Positions 1 through 6,206 of a DNA stretch of 7,640 bases are shown here, piece after piece (position 1 is the stretch's first letter; the number at the start of each line of letters is the position of its first letter). The notes under the pieces are model-generated. The model did no database searches. It was not told the DNA's origin and saw only the letters and a program-made list of their open reading frames with translations. The DNA lies in contig JADFTG010000049.1 of the NCBI GenBank assembly GCA_022560365.1, forward strand, positions 1 to 7,640. The letters are read 5' to 3'. Both the position numbers and the translations under genes were made by a program. This DNA comes from Chloroflexota bacterium (lineage in GTDB: Bacteria; Chloroflexota; Dehalococcoidia; SM23-28-2; RBG-16-64-32).

Positions 1-2
1 TT

Positions 3-788
3 CAGTCCGACCTCGAGCCACCCACGGCCTTCTACCCGACTGGCGGCCTCTTCATCGGCGCCGCGGACGGAAACTTGAGCGCGGCAGAGTCCGGCTCGGG
101 TGTTCTGGCTCGCATCACCTTCCGGGCGATCGCGACGGGAGTGAGCGAGACTTCCATGCCGCAGCTGGACCTCGACGGGAACGGCACCACCGACAAGGGG
201 CCGCGGCTACTCGGTCCCGGCGGCGCAAACGAACCGATCGCAGACGTCAACGGCGACGGCTTCTTCGACGCCGATGTGGCCAGCGCGGTCATCTCCGTCG
301 GCGGCGACTGCTCCTCCGCTCTGCCACTATCCACTCCCACACCTCCACCAACGCCCACAGTTACTCCCACTCCGATGGAACAGACGCCATCACCGACACC
401 TGCGCCAACGCTCACCCCAACGGCCACCCCGACGGCCTCGCCGACGGCCACGCCAGTGGGACAGACGCCGTCACCGGCACCCACGCCCACCGGCGATCTT
501 ATGGTCTGGGGCGACAACAACTGCTCGCAGCATCTGGACCCGGTCGACTCGCTGTTCGTGCTGCGCGGCGACGCCGGTTTGCCGACGAATACAGGTGACT
601 GCCCCGACATGGGCGCGAACATCGAAGTACTGAACGCCTCGCCTCACATCTGGGGCGATGTTGACTGCAAAGACGGTATGACGCCGGTGGACTCGCTGAA
701 GATACTGCGCTTTGATGCCGGACTCGGCGCTACTCAGGCGGAAGGGTGTCCCGGAATGGGCGCTAGCGTCACGATCGTCGAGGGCTGA
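3..788 (+). CDS. Secreted dockerin-like/cohesin-like protein, 3' part (5' end outside window)
   Basis: The reading frame is open from the window edge (first full codon at 3) to TGA at 786-788, so the real start lies upstream; a TTG at 75 is not a convincing start. About 261 residues are visible. The first ~45 residues, with a GVLARITF strand, resemble the end of a cohesin-like beta-sandwich. Two Ca-binding, dockerin/EF-hand-like loops follow: DLDGNGTTD, and DVNGDGFFD with Asp at the usual ligand positions. Next comes a Thr/Pro-rich linker of ~54 residues. The C-terminus has two related modules, each with a WGD-type opening, a Cys, VDSL, LR-x-DAGL and a second Cys in CP-x-MGA. From known dockerin families I infer Ca-stabilised modules in an exported or cell-surface protein. 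No enzyme domain is visible, so the function is unknown. The missing N-terminus should hold the signal peptide and possibly further domains. Confidence 0.8.
   Translation, partial: QSDLEPPTAFYPTGGLFIGAADGNLSAAESGSGVLARITFRAIATGVSETSMPQLDLDGNGTTDKGPRLLGPGGANEPIADVNGDGFFDADVASAVISVGGDCSSALPLSTPTPPPTPTVTPTPMEQTPSPTPAPTLTPTATPTASPTATPVGQTPSPAPTPTGDLMVWGDNNCSQHLDPVDSLFVLRGDAGLPTNTGDCPDMGANIEVLNASPHIWGDVDCKDGMTPVDSLKILRFDAGLGATQAEGCPGMGASVTIVEG
333..494 (+). repeat. Thr/Pro-rich low-complexity linker
   Basis: This stretch encodes alternating Thr-Pro, Ala-Pro and Ser-Pro units between the EF-hand region and the C-terminal modules. An imperfect duplication is visible: QTPSP is encoded near 381 and again near 462, each followed by more (A/T)P units. 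Such linkers are typical flexible, often glycosylated, spacers in secreted multidomain proteins. Because it is low-complexity it also produces a long Gly/Val-rich antisense frame that is not a gene. Confidence 0.75.
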
Positions 789-798
789 CCTCCGTCAG
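785..798 (+). terminator. Weak hairpin at the stop of the dockerin-like gene
   Basis: CTGAC, a CTCC loop and GTCAG form a perfect 5-bp stem that overlaps the TGA stop. It is followed by a short pyrimidine-rich but interrupted run (TCTTGTTCCT). The stem is short and there is no true U-tract, so this is at best a weak intrinsic terminator. Confidence 0.3.
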
Positions 799-861
799 GC
801 TCTTGTTCCTCGCTACCGCCGGGAGGGTAAGCTCATCGCAGTAGTGTCTGGTGGCACAGCG

Positions 862-921
862 CTCAGGTCCTCATTCTTACGAAATCCCCCGCGGCGGACT
901 CTATCACTGAGCTACGTTGGC
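862..921 (-). pseudogene. Decayed tRNA-Thr-like fragment
   Basis: Read on the minus strand from 921, the sequence starts GCCAACG, then TA, then a D-arm GCTC-AGTGATA-GAGT (912-898). This closely matches the 5' end of a bacterial tRNA, notably the GCC...GTAGCTCAGTGGTAGAGC pattern of tRNA-Thr. Further on, TTCGTAA at 883-877 looks like an anticodon loop with anticodon CGT (Thr), followed by GAATGAGGAC, which resembles a 3' anticodon strand and variable loop. The gene is not functional as read. There are 14 bases instead of 6 between D-arm and loop, the anticodon stem does not pair, no TTCGA T-loop is found, and no 3' strand complements GCCAACG. It could be a tRNA relic, a remnant of an integration site or a chance partial match; the two independent Thr-like signals favour a relic. 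Confidence 0.45.
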
Positions 922-977
922 CCCATATAGCCACTGTACGAAACCCCTCGTTCGCGCGGCAACGACGTCGGCGCGTG

Positions 978-1772
978 CTAGATCTCGACGTGCTCGACTT
1001 GCGGCACCGTCGTCCGCAGCAGTTTGCGGGCGACGGTGTGAAAGAGGCCGGCGTCGCCGGTGGTGTAGAAGCGAAAGCGTGGGGCCGCGTTGCCGGCGAG
1101 CCCGTCACGCTCCTCAAGGAGCTGGCGCACCCGGCGCGCGACGGGCCGTGATGGGTCGTACACGCGCACGCCCGGGCCGAGCATGTTCTTGATGCGGTGT
1201 CGCAGGAACGGGAAGTGCGTGCAGCCAAGGCCGACGACATCGGCGCGGCTCGCCTTTACCGGCGCCAGGTGCCGCTCCAGGAGCGCCGTCGTGGCGCGGG
1301 TGCGTACCTCGCCCGCTTCGACCAGGTTCTCCAGGCCGTCGCAGCCGACGTTCACGACCTCTTTGTCGGAGGCGAACTCACGGATCAGGCCCGCCATGTA
1401 GTCGCTGGATGACGTTGCGGGAGTAGAGAGCACAGCGATCGTTCCGGTGCGCGTCCGGCTGGAGAGCGTCTTCACGACAGGCACGACGCCGACGAACGGT
1501 GTCTCCGGGAACGTCTCGCGCAGGTGCGCGATGGCGTGGACGGTGGCGGTGTTGCAGGCGACGACGATCAGCTTGGCGTCGCGGTCCAGGAGAAAGCGCG
1601 TAATGCGAGAGGTGAGGTCGCACAGTTCCGCGGTCGGCTTCTCGCCGTAGGGGACGTGGCCGCTGTCGGCCAGGAAGTCCATGCTCTCGTCCGGCAGAAG
1701 CTTGCGTATCGTCCGCCAGATCGAGAGCCCGCCGACGCCCGAGTCGAGCAATCCTATCGGCCTGTTGTCCAT
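978..1772 (-). CDS. murI: Glutamate racemase
   Basis: This cytoplasmic, cofactor-independent racemase interconverts L- and D-glutamate and supplies D-Glu for peptidoglycan precursors. The protein is 264 residues, the usual family length. Visible signatures are LLDSGVGG at the N-terminus (Asp10), ACNTA with catalytic Cys73, and GCTHFPFL with catalytic Cys184 and His186. Cys73 and Cys184 are the two-base catalytic pair. The frame is open much further upstream to 2264, but the ATG at 1772 is the right start: the protein then begins MDNRPIGLLDSGVGG as the family does, and a GGAGG lies 5 bases before it. It is divergent from the cyclophilin gene across a 114-base gap. No terminator is seen after its TAG. 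A retained murI implies that the organism makes a peptidoglycan wall or at least D-Glu. Confidence 0.96.
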   Translation of the reverse strand: MDNRPIGLLDSGVGGLSIWRTIRKLLPDESMDFLADSGHVPYGEKPTAELCDLTSRITRFLLDRDAKLIVVACNTATVHAIAHLRETFPETPFVGVVPVVKTLSSRTRTGTIAVLSTPATSSSDYMAGLIREFASDKEVVNVGCDGLENLVEAGEVRTRATTALLERHLAPVKASRADVVGLGCTHFPFLRHRIKNMLGPGVRVYDPSRPVARRVRQLLEERDGLAGNAAPRFRFYTTGDAGLFHTVARKLLRTTVPQVEHVEI

Positions 1773-1777
1773 CGCTT

Positions 1778-1782
1778 CCTCC
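1778..1782 (-). promoter_or_regulatory. Shine-Dalgarno site of murI
   Basis: On the minus strand GGAGG is followed by 5 bases (aagcg) and then ATG. This fixes the murI start at 1772 rather than one of the upstream in-frame codons. Confidence 0.85.
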
Positions 1783-1848
1783 GTCACTCGTCGCCGCTCA
1801 GTTATCAGGATAAACGCCGCGGGCTCGAATGGGATACCATGGCGCCCT

Positions 1849-1877
1849 TTGACCGTAGTCGAAGCGAACGGGATAAT
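1849..1877 (+). promoter_or_regulatory. Sigma70-like promoter of the cyclophilin gene, possibly giving a leaderless mRNA
   Basis: TTGACC (1849-1854) and GATAAT (1872-1877) are each 5/6 matches to the -35 and -10 consensus and are separated by exactly 17 bases. The expected transcript start is about 1884-1887, and the chosen ATG is at 1887, so the 5' leader would be 0-3 bases. No Shine-Dalgarno site is present. An alternative in-frame ATG at 1839 lies upstream of the promoter and would not be on this transcript. Confidence 0.65.
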
Positions 1878-1886
1878 TGCACGAGT

Positions 1887-2597
1887 ATGCCCTGGACACG
1901 TGGACTCATCCTGCTCGGCGCAACCGGGATCGCCGCCCTGGTGATCGCCTGCGGCGACGACGCCGAGAATTCCGCTACCGATACACCAGCGCCGTCCACA
2001 GCCCCGCCAACGGCGGAGGTGACGGTGGAGGCGACGGCGACCAGGAATTGCCCCGAGCCCACAGAAGAAGCACCGGAGGCCACAGTGAAAACGTATGACA
2101 GCGCGCCTGAAGGGATCATCGACCCCGAGAAGTCCTACACGGCCGTGATCCACACCGAGCGCGGCGATTTCACGATGACGCTGCGGCCGGACCTGGCGCC
2201 GCAGCACGTGAACTCGTTCGTCTTCCTCGCCCGCGACGGCTACTACGACGGCGTCACGTTCCACCGTGTGATCCCGGGTTTCGTGGCGCAGGCGGGCGAT
2301 CCCACGGGCACCGGCAGCGGCGGCCCCGGCTATACCGTCCCGGCCGAATTCACGACCGAAGTGCCGTACACGGAAGGCGTGGTCGGCGCCGCGCGGACGA
2401 GCGATCCCGACAGCGCCGGCAGCCAGTGGTTCGTTACGCTGGACGAGGCGTCGAGCCTGAACGGCCAGTACACGGTCTTCGCTCAGGTGACCGACGGCAT
2501 AGACGTCGTGAAGTGCATCACGGCGCGTGATCCGTCGACCAACCCGAGCGCCCCTCCCGGCGACAAGATCATCAGCATCGAAATCATCGAATCCTAG
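1887..2597 (+). CDS. Cyclophilin-type peptidyl-prolyl cis-trans isomerase, lipoprotein
   Basis: The 236-residue protein catalyses cis-trans isomerisation of X-Pro bonds and probably assists folding of exported proteins at the outer face of the membrane. Residues 1-22 form a lipoprotein signal: MPWTR, a hydrophobic stretch and the lipobox LVIAC with Cys22 as the lipidation site. A Thr/Pro/Glu-rich spacer runs to ~75, and the cyclophilin domain covers ~82-234. Its active-site landmarks are FHRVIPGFVAQAGD (Arg127 and Gln135, equivalent to Arg55 and Gln63 of human CypA), SQWFVTL (Gln180, Phe182) and LNGQYTVFAQV. The CypA cyclosporin Trp121 position is Ser190, as in many bacterial forms, so low cyclosporin sensitivity is likely. 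The frame extends upstream to 1524, but ATG 1887 gives the proper lipoprotein signal and fits the promoter. Its stop overlaps the stop of the converging antiporter gene. Confidence 0.93.
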   Translation: MPWTRGLILLGATGIAALVIACGDDAENSATDTPAPSTAPPTAEVTVEATATRNCPEPTEEAPEATVKTYDSAPEGIIDPEKSYTAVIHTERGDFTMTLRPDLAPQHVNSFVFLARDGYYDGVTFHRVIPGFVAQAGDPTGTGSGGPGYTVPAEFTTEVPYTEGVVGAARTSDPDSAGSQWFVTLDEASSLNGQYTVFAQVTDGIDVVKCITARDPSTNPSAPPGDKIISIEIIES

Positions 2598-4288
2598 CGC
2601 AGTACGTCGCGCCGGCGGCGGCTGACGATCGCCTGGATCTCCGCGTTCGATAGCCCGAAGCGGTGCAGCGTGTGCCGCACGAACTGCATTCCCAGCTCGA
2701 ACTCCGCGTGAACGATCTGCGACACGCCGAGGTCGCGCAGGCGGCGTCTTCCCTCCTCGAACGCGCCGTGCGCGACGATGTCAATACGCGGGTTGAGATC
2801 GCGCGATGTGATAACGATCCCCTCCACCATGCCAGGATCGCCCGTCGTCACGACCAGCACGCGCGCTCTGTCCAGCGCTGCCTGTTCCAGCACCACGGGC
2901 AGCGCCGCGTTGCCGACGATGTACGGCACGTCCTCCGCTGCCAGCGCGCGCAGAGCGCCGGGGTCCTCGTCGATCACGATGTAGCGAAAGTCACGCGCTC
3001 TCAACATGTGCGCCACTTCTTGGCCCGCCTCTTTGTAGCCGACGATCACTGCGTGGTTGGCCAGACGCACGTCCTCCGGCACGTGAACCTCCATCTGCGC
3101 AGTGGTCATCCTGCCCAGCACCGGCAAACGCTGGATCGCGCTGAAGATGTGGTCATGGGCGGCGAAGAGCAGTGGGCTCACGGCGATGCTGATAAGGACG
3201 CTGGTCAACAGCGCCTCGTTCAGGCCAGGGCCAATGACATCCTCGCGTACAGCTGCAGTCACCAGAACGAACGAGAACTCGCCCATGTTCGCCAGCGCCA
3301 GCGCCGCCGCCACGATCGCACGCGGCGGGAACCCCAGGAACGCCGAAGCCACGGACACTGTGACGATCTTGCCCAGCACGGCGATGGCGGCAACCCCGAG
3401 GACGATTTCCGGGTCATCCACCAGGCTGTTCGGATCAACCAGCATGCCTATCGCCACGAAAAAGACGACCGCGAACACTTCCCGCAGCGGGAAGATCTCT
3501 GCGATCGTGCGCTGGGCGTAGTTTGACTCCGAGACGATGAGACCCGCCAGGAACGCGCCGAACGCGAGCGACAGCCCGGCCTCGAACGACAACGACGCCG
3601 TTCCCAGCGCGAGCACGACCACAGTGAGCAAGAAGAGCTCACGCGAACGCGGCCGGGCGACGAGCGAGAGCACTCGCGGCACAGCGAAGCTGCCGACGAT
3701 CCATACCCCGGCGATGATCGCGGTCACCGTCACGGCCGCGACCAGGATCTCCTCGGCCAGGTTCTCACCCTCGCCACCGATTACCGGAACAGCGACGATG
3801 AAGGCGACGACGATAAGGTCCTGCACGAGCACCACGGCGATGGCGATACGCCCGGTGGGACCGGAGATCAGTCCCCGGTCCTCAAGCAGGCGAAAGGCGA
3901 TCATCGTGCTGGAGATCGAGACGATCATACCGGTGATGATCGCCTCGCTCGTGCTCAGCCCCAGCGCCAGCCCCGCCAGCGTCCCCGCACCGAGGATGGC
4001 CACCGTGCCCACTACTCCGCCGAGGAAAGCGATGCCGCGCGCCTCAACAAGCCCCCGCAGCGAGAAGCGCACGCCGAGCGTGAACATGAGGAGGGCGACA
4101 CCGAGATCGGCGACCGCCTGTACGTCTGTGACGTTGGCGCTGGGGCCAGGCGTGTTCGGGCCGATGACGACACCGGCGGCGAGGTAGCCGAGCACAGTCG
4201 GCAGCCTCATCAGGCGAGCGATCCCACCCCCGACAAGGGCGGCGCCCACGACAGCCGCCAGGCTACCTACGAGGCCTAGTTCTTCCAT
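2594..4288 (-). CDS. Kef/YbaL-type monovalent cation:proton antiporter (CPA2) with RCK/TrkA-N domain
   Basis: This 564-residue inner-membrane protein probably exchanges K+ or Na+ for H+. Residues 1-~385 form a multi-helix Na_H_exchanger domain. Its landmarks are the N-terminal LPTVLGYLAAGVVIGP, SISSTMIAFRLLEDRG near 124-139, the Gln156-Asp157 pair in the ion-site helix, GAFLAGLIVSES, FFVAIGML, and ALANMGEFSFVLV. Residues ~411-545 form a Rossmann-like RCK/TrkA-N domain (VIVGYKEAG, then VIDED at 438-442), which in relatives gates transport in response to nucleotides. The usual GxGxxG is GYKEAG here (Lys419 replaces the second Gly), so dinucleotide binding may be altered. The conserved GDA motif reads GNAA, as I recall for YbaL-like members. 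The gene follows lipA by 75 bases on the same strand and has no clear Shine-Dalgarno site before ATG 4288. The ion specificity cannot be told from the sequence. Confidence 0.92.
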   Translation of the reverse strand: MEELGLVGSLAAVVGAALVGGGIARLMRLPTVLGYLAAGVVIGPNTPGPSANVTDVQAVADLGVALLMFTLGVRFSLRGLVEARGIAFLGGVVGTVAILGAGTLAGLALGLSTSEAIITGMIVSISSTMIAFRLLEDRGLISGPTGRIAIAVVLVQDLIVVAFIVAVPVIGGEGENLAEEILVAAVTVTAIIAGVWIVGSFAVPRVLSLVARPRSRELFLLTVVVLALGTASLSFEAGLSLAFGAFLAGLIVSESNYAQRTIAEIFPLREVFAVVFFVAIGMLVDPNSLVDDPEIVLGVAAIAVLGKIVTVSVASAFLGFPPRAIVAAALALANMGEFSFVLVTAAVREDVIGPGLNEALLTSVLISIAVSPLLFAAHDHIFSAIQRLPVLGRMTTAQMEVHVPEDVRLANHAVIVGYKEAGQEVAHMLRARDFRYIVIDEDPGALRALAAEDVPYIVGNAALPVVLEQAALDRARVLVVTTGDPGMVEGIVITSRDLNPRIDIVAHGAFEEGRRRLRDLGVSQIVHAEFELGMQFVRHTLHRFGLSNAEIQAIVSRRRRDVLR

Positions 4289-4308
4289 TCAGACACGCGC
4301 AGTCGAGC

Positions 4309-4324
4309 GATACGTGATACGTGA
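4309..4324. repeat. Two-copy 7-bp tandem repeat in the lipA-antiporter gap
   Basis: GATACGT occurs twice head to tail (4309-4315 and 4316-4322), followed by GA. It lies about 20 bases upstream of the antiporter ATG, inside the 75-base gap. It might be an operator or a promoter-proximal element for the antiporter, or a chance duplication. Confidence 0.4.
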
Positions 4325-4363
4325 AAAGGGGTGCGACGGCGCAATCGTAGCACAGAGGTCGCG

Positions 4364-5323
4364 CTACTCTGCCCGCGGCAGGTCCAGCGAGCCGCCCGAC
4401 TCGCCGCGCCTGCCCGACGGGCCTATAGGGCGGACGCCCTCCACATGGCGCTCCGCGTGGTAAGAGGAGCGCACCAGCGGTCCGGACTCCACGTGCCTGA
4501 AGCCCAGCGCCAGCGCGGCCTCGCGCAGCTCGTCGAACTCTGACGGGGCGTAGTAGCGGTCGATCGGCAGGTGCTTCGCGCTCGGTCTCAGGTACTGGCC
4601 CACGGTCAGGACCTCGACGCCGCAACGCGCGAGGTCGGCGAAGACCTGCAGGAGCTCGTCTCTGGTCTCGCCAAGCCCGACCATTACTCCGGACTTCGTG
4701 ATCGTTCCTGGGTCCAGCTCCTTTGCGCGCCGCAGCAGGCCGAGCGAGCGCTCGTATCGTGCCTTCGGCCGCACGCGCGGGTAGAGGCGGGGCACGCTCT
4801 CCGTGTTGTGGTTGAGGATCTCCGGCTGCGCGGCGCAGACGGTGGCCAGCGCGTCTTCATCGCCCAGGAAGTCCGGGATCAGCACCTCGACGCTCGTCTC
4901 CGGCGAAAGACGCCTGATCCAGCGGATCGTCTCCGCGAAGATGCCGGCGCCGCCGTCCGGCTGGTCGTCGCGGTTGACGGACGTGACGACGGCGTGGCCG
5001 ATGCCCATCTCTCGCACAGCGTTGGCGACGCGCATCGGCTCCAGGTTGTCGAGCGCTCCCGGCCGGCCCGACTTGATGGCGCAGAAGCCACAGGCGCGCG
5101 TGCAGGTGTCGCCCAGGATCATGAACGTGGCGGTGCCGGCGCCCCAGCACTCACCGATGTTTGGACAGTGCGCCTCTTCGCAGACGGTGTGCAGGCCGCC
5201 GCGGCGCATCAGCTTCTTCAACCGCACGTAATCGTCGCCGCCGGGGAAGCGGACCTTGAGCCACGGCGGCTTTCGTCCCTCTGCCAGCCAGTCCACTGCC
5301 GTGTCGTCGCGGGCTCTGTCCAC
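4364..5323 (-). CDS. lipA: Lipoyl synthase
   Basis: This radical-SAM enzyme inserts two sulfur atoms into protein-bound octanoyl groups to make the lipoyl cofactor of 2-oxoacid dehydrogenases and the glycine cleavage system. The protein is 319 residues, a normal length. The auxiliary [4Fe-4S] ligands are in [12 protein letters not shown] (Cys48, 53, 59). The radical-SAM CxxxCxxC is CTRACGFC (Cys74, 78, 81). The C-terminal RSSYHAE motif (285-291) supplies the Ser ligand of the auxiliary cluster. [13 protein letters not shown] and VGLGET are also typical. The usual SVDRDD reads SVNRDD (Asn117), a minor variation. The start is GTG at 5323 and no Shine-Dalgarno site is seen; a TACAAT box ends 6 bases before it. 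No lipB is adjacent, so octanoyl transfer or lipoate scavenging must be encoded elsewhere. The gene is divergent from the OmpR-type regulator and upstream of the antiporter. Confidence 0.96.
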   Translation of the reverse strand: MDRARDDTAVDWLAEGRKPPWLKVRFPGGDDYVRLKKLMRRGGLHTVCEEAHCPNIGECWGAGTATFMILGDTCTRACGFCAIKSGRPGALDNLEPMRVANAVREMGIGHAVVTSVNRDDQPDGGAGIFAETIRWIRRLSPETSVEVLIPDFLGDEDALATVCAAQPEILNHNTESVPRLYPRVRPKARYERSLGLLRRAKELDPGTITKSGVMVGLGETRDELLQVFADLARCGVEVLTVGQYLRPSAKHLPIDRYYAPSEFDELREAALALGFRHVESGPLVRSSYHAERHVEGVRPIGPSGRRGESGGSLDLPRAE

Positions 5324-5329
5324 GGGGCT

Positions 5330-5335
5330 ATTGTA
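5330..5335 (-). promoter_or_regulatory. -10 box of lipA, consistent with a leaderless mRNA
   Basis: On the minus strand TACAAT (5/6 match to TATAAT) is followed by six bases (agcccc) and then the GTG start of lipA. Transcription would begin at or within a base or two of the start codon. No recognisable -35 box is found 16-18 bases upstream, so the assignment rests on the -10 alone. Confidence 0.5.
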
Positions 5336-5413
5336 ATGCAGGCGGACGAGAGACTGGCTCCCGGCGCAAGGGCGCAGAGTGCAGCGACTGTAGAGTCGTG
5401 CGCGTCGGGAAGC

Positions 5414-5443
5414 TTGCCGTTATCTCGTCGCCGCCGCTAACAT
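5414..5443 (+). promoter_or_regulatory. Candidate promoter of the OmpR-type regulator
   Basis: TTGCCG (5414-5419) and TAACAT (5438-5443) are each 4/6 consensus matches with an 18-base spacer. The expected start would leave a leader of only about 6 bases before ATG 5456, and no Shine-Dalgarno site is present. This is a weak prediction. Confidence 0.3.
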
Positions 5444-5455
5444 TGCGATATTCCA

Positions 5456-6118
5456 ATGCCTCACGTACTGCTCTTCGGCGACGAGACGGTCCTGGCCGGC
5501 TACGCGCCCTCACTCGAGGGCCAGGCCCTGTCTGTATCACGGCGCCTGCCGGGTGAGACCGACCCGCTGCCTGACAACGTTGACGCCATCGTCCTTCACC
5601 TGCCTTCACTCACCGAGGACGCGCAGGCGCGCGTGCTGATCGAGAGGGCGCAGGCGGAGGACGGCGCGGGCCTCGTGCTGATCGCCGGACCGGAACACGT
5701 CGCCGCGTTCGACCCGCTCCGCGACGCCGACGAATTTCTGCTCGAGGGGGCGACCGCGGACGAGCTAACGGCGCGTGTGCGCCGGGTGCTCTGGCGGCTG
5801 CAGCGGCACGACTCCGGCAACGTGCTCAAGAGCGGCGAGCTAGTGATGGACCTGGCGAACTACACGGTGCACATCGCCGGGCGGCCCGTGGAGCTGACGT
5901 TCAAGGAGTACGGGTTGCTCCGCTTCCTCGCCGTCAACCGCGATCGTGTCTTCAGCCGCGAGGCGCTCCTGAACAACGTCTGGGGCTACGATTTCTACGG
6001 TGGCGCCAGGACCGTCGACGTGCACATCCGCCGCCTGCGCTCGAAGATCGAGGACCGCCACACGACGTTCATCGAGACCGTGCGCAACGTGGGCTACCGC
6101 TTCCGCGGCCCGGCCTAG
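5456..6118 (+). CDS. OmpR/PhoB-family regulator with degenerate receiver; candidate GlnR-like nitrogen regulator
   Basis: The 220-residue DNA-binding protein has a receiver-like N-terminal domain (~1-118) and a winged-helix Trans_reg_C domain (~126-217). The latter is well conserved: LTFKEYGLLRFL, FSREALLNNVWGYDF, RTVDVHIRRLRSKIE and FIETVRNVGYRF. The receiver lacks the phosphorylation site. The N-terminal acidic pair is reduced to GDE (Asp9). The phosphoacceptor position in AIVLHLP is His48, not Asp. The switch Thr is Ala77, and the conserved Lys is replaced near Glu97. It therefore should not be a normal histidine-kinase target, and no kinase gene is adjacent. Actinobacterial GlnR is an OmpR-type regulator that acts without phosphorylation and controls amtB. 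Here an amt gene follows after 202 bases, with an 11-bp-spaced GTAAC array between. The GlnR-like role is inference; another orphan OmpR-type role is possible. Confidence 0.9.
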   Translation: MPHVLLFGDETVLAGYAPSLEGQALSVSRRLPGETDPLPDNVDAIVLHLPSLTEDAQARVLIERAQAEDGAGLVLIAGPEHVAAFDPLRDADEFLLEGATADELTARVRRVLWRLQRHDSGNVLKSGELVMDLANYTVHIAGRPVELTFKEYGLLRFLAVNRDRVFSREALLNNVWGYDFYGGARTVDVHIRRLRSKIEDRHTTFIETVRNVGYRFRGPA

Positions 6119-6129
6119 GCGGCCACTCT

Positions 6130-6149
6130 TCCGCTCCGGCGGTAGCGGA
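6130..6149 (+). terminator. Hairpin downstream of the regulator gene
   Basis: TCCGCT and AGCGGA form a 6-bp perfect stem around an 8-base loop, 12 bases after the TAG of the regulator. There is no U-tract after it, so it may be an mRNA 3'-end structure or Rho-linked element rather than an intrinsic terminator. Confidence 0.3.
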
Positions 6150-6206
6150 TGAGGCGCTCGTGCGGTCGATGTAAGACTGGTATTGCCGTTTCTCCCGCGT
6201 TCCAGG

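Noticed and set aside
32..622. Gly/Val-rich minus-strand frame resembling a repeat protein
   Set aside because: It is the antisense reading of the Thr/Pro linker. The plus frame has dockerin-like modules and continues off the window.
862..921. A functional tRNA gene
   Set aside because: No T-loop, no paired anticodon stem and no 3' acceptor strand; only a fragment can be supported.
1839..1886. Earlier ATG for the isomerase
   Set aside because: It would put a charged segment before the lipoprotein signal and lies upstream of the predicted transcript start.
1773..2264. N-terminal extension of murI to an upstream start
   Set aside because: The extra 164 residues have no family counterpart, overlap the isomerase gene antisense, and a clear SD and the canonical N-terminus mark 1772.
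2663..3526. Plus-strand frame of 287 codons inside the antiporter gene
   Set aside because: The Gln/His/Arg-rich translation has no domain pattern. The opposite strand encodes a complete antiporter.
4571..5440. Plus-strand frame of 289 codons over lipA
   Set aside because: Shadow of lipA, whose Cys motifs and full length are clear on the minus strand.
5324..5455. A second GlnR-like array in the lipA-regulator gap (autoregulation)
   Set aside because: Single GTAAT (5333) and CTAAC (5437) words occur, but no 11-bp-phased partners were found.
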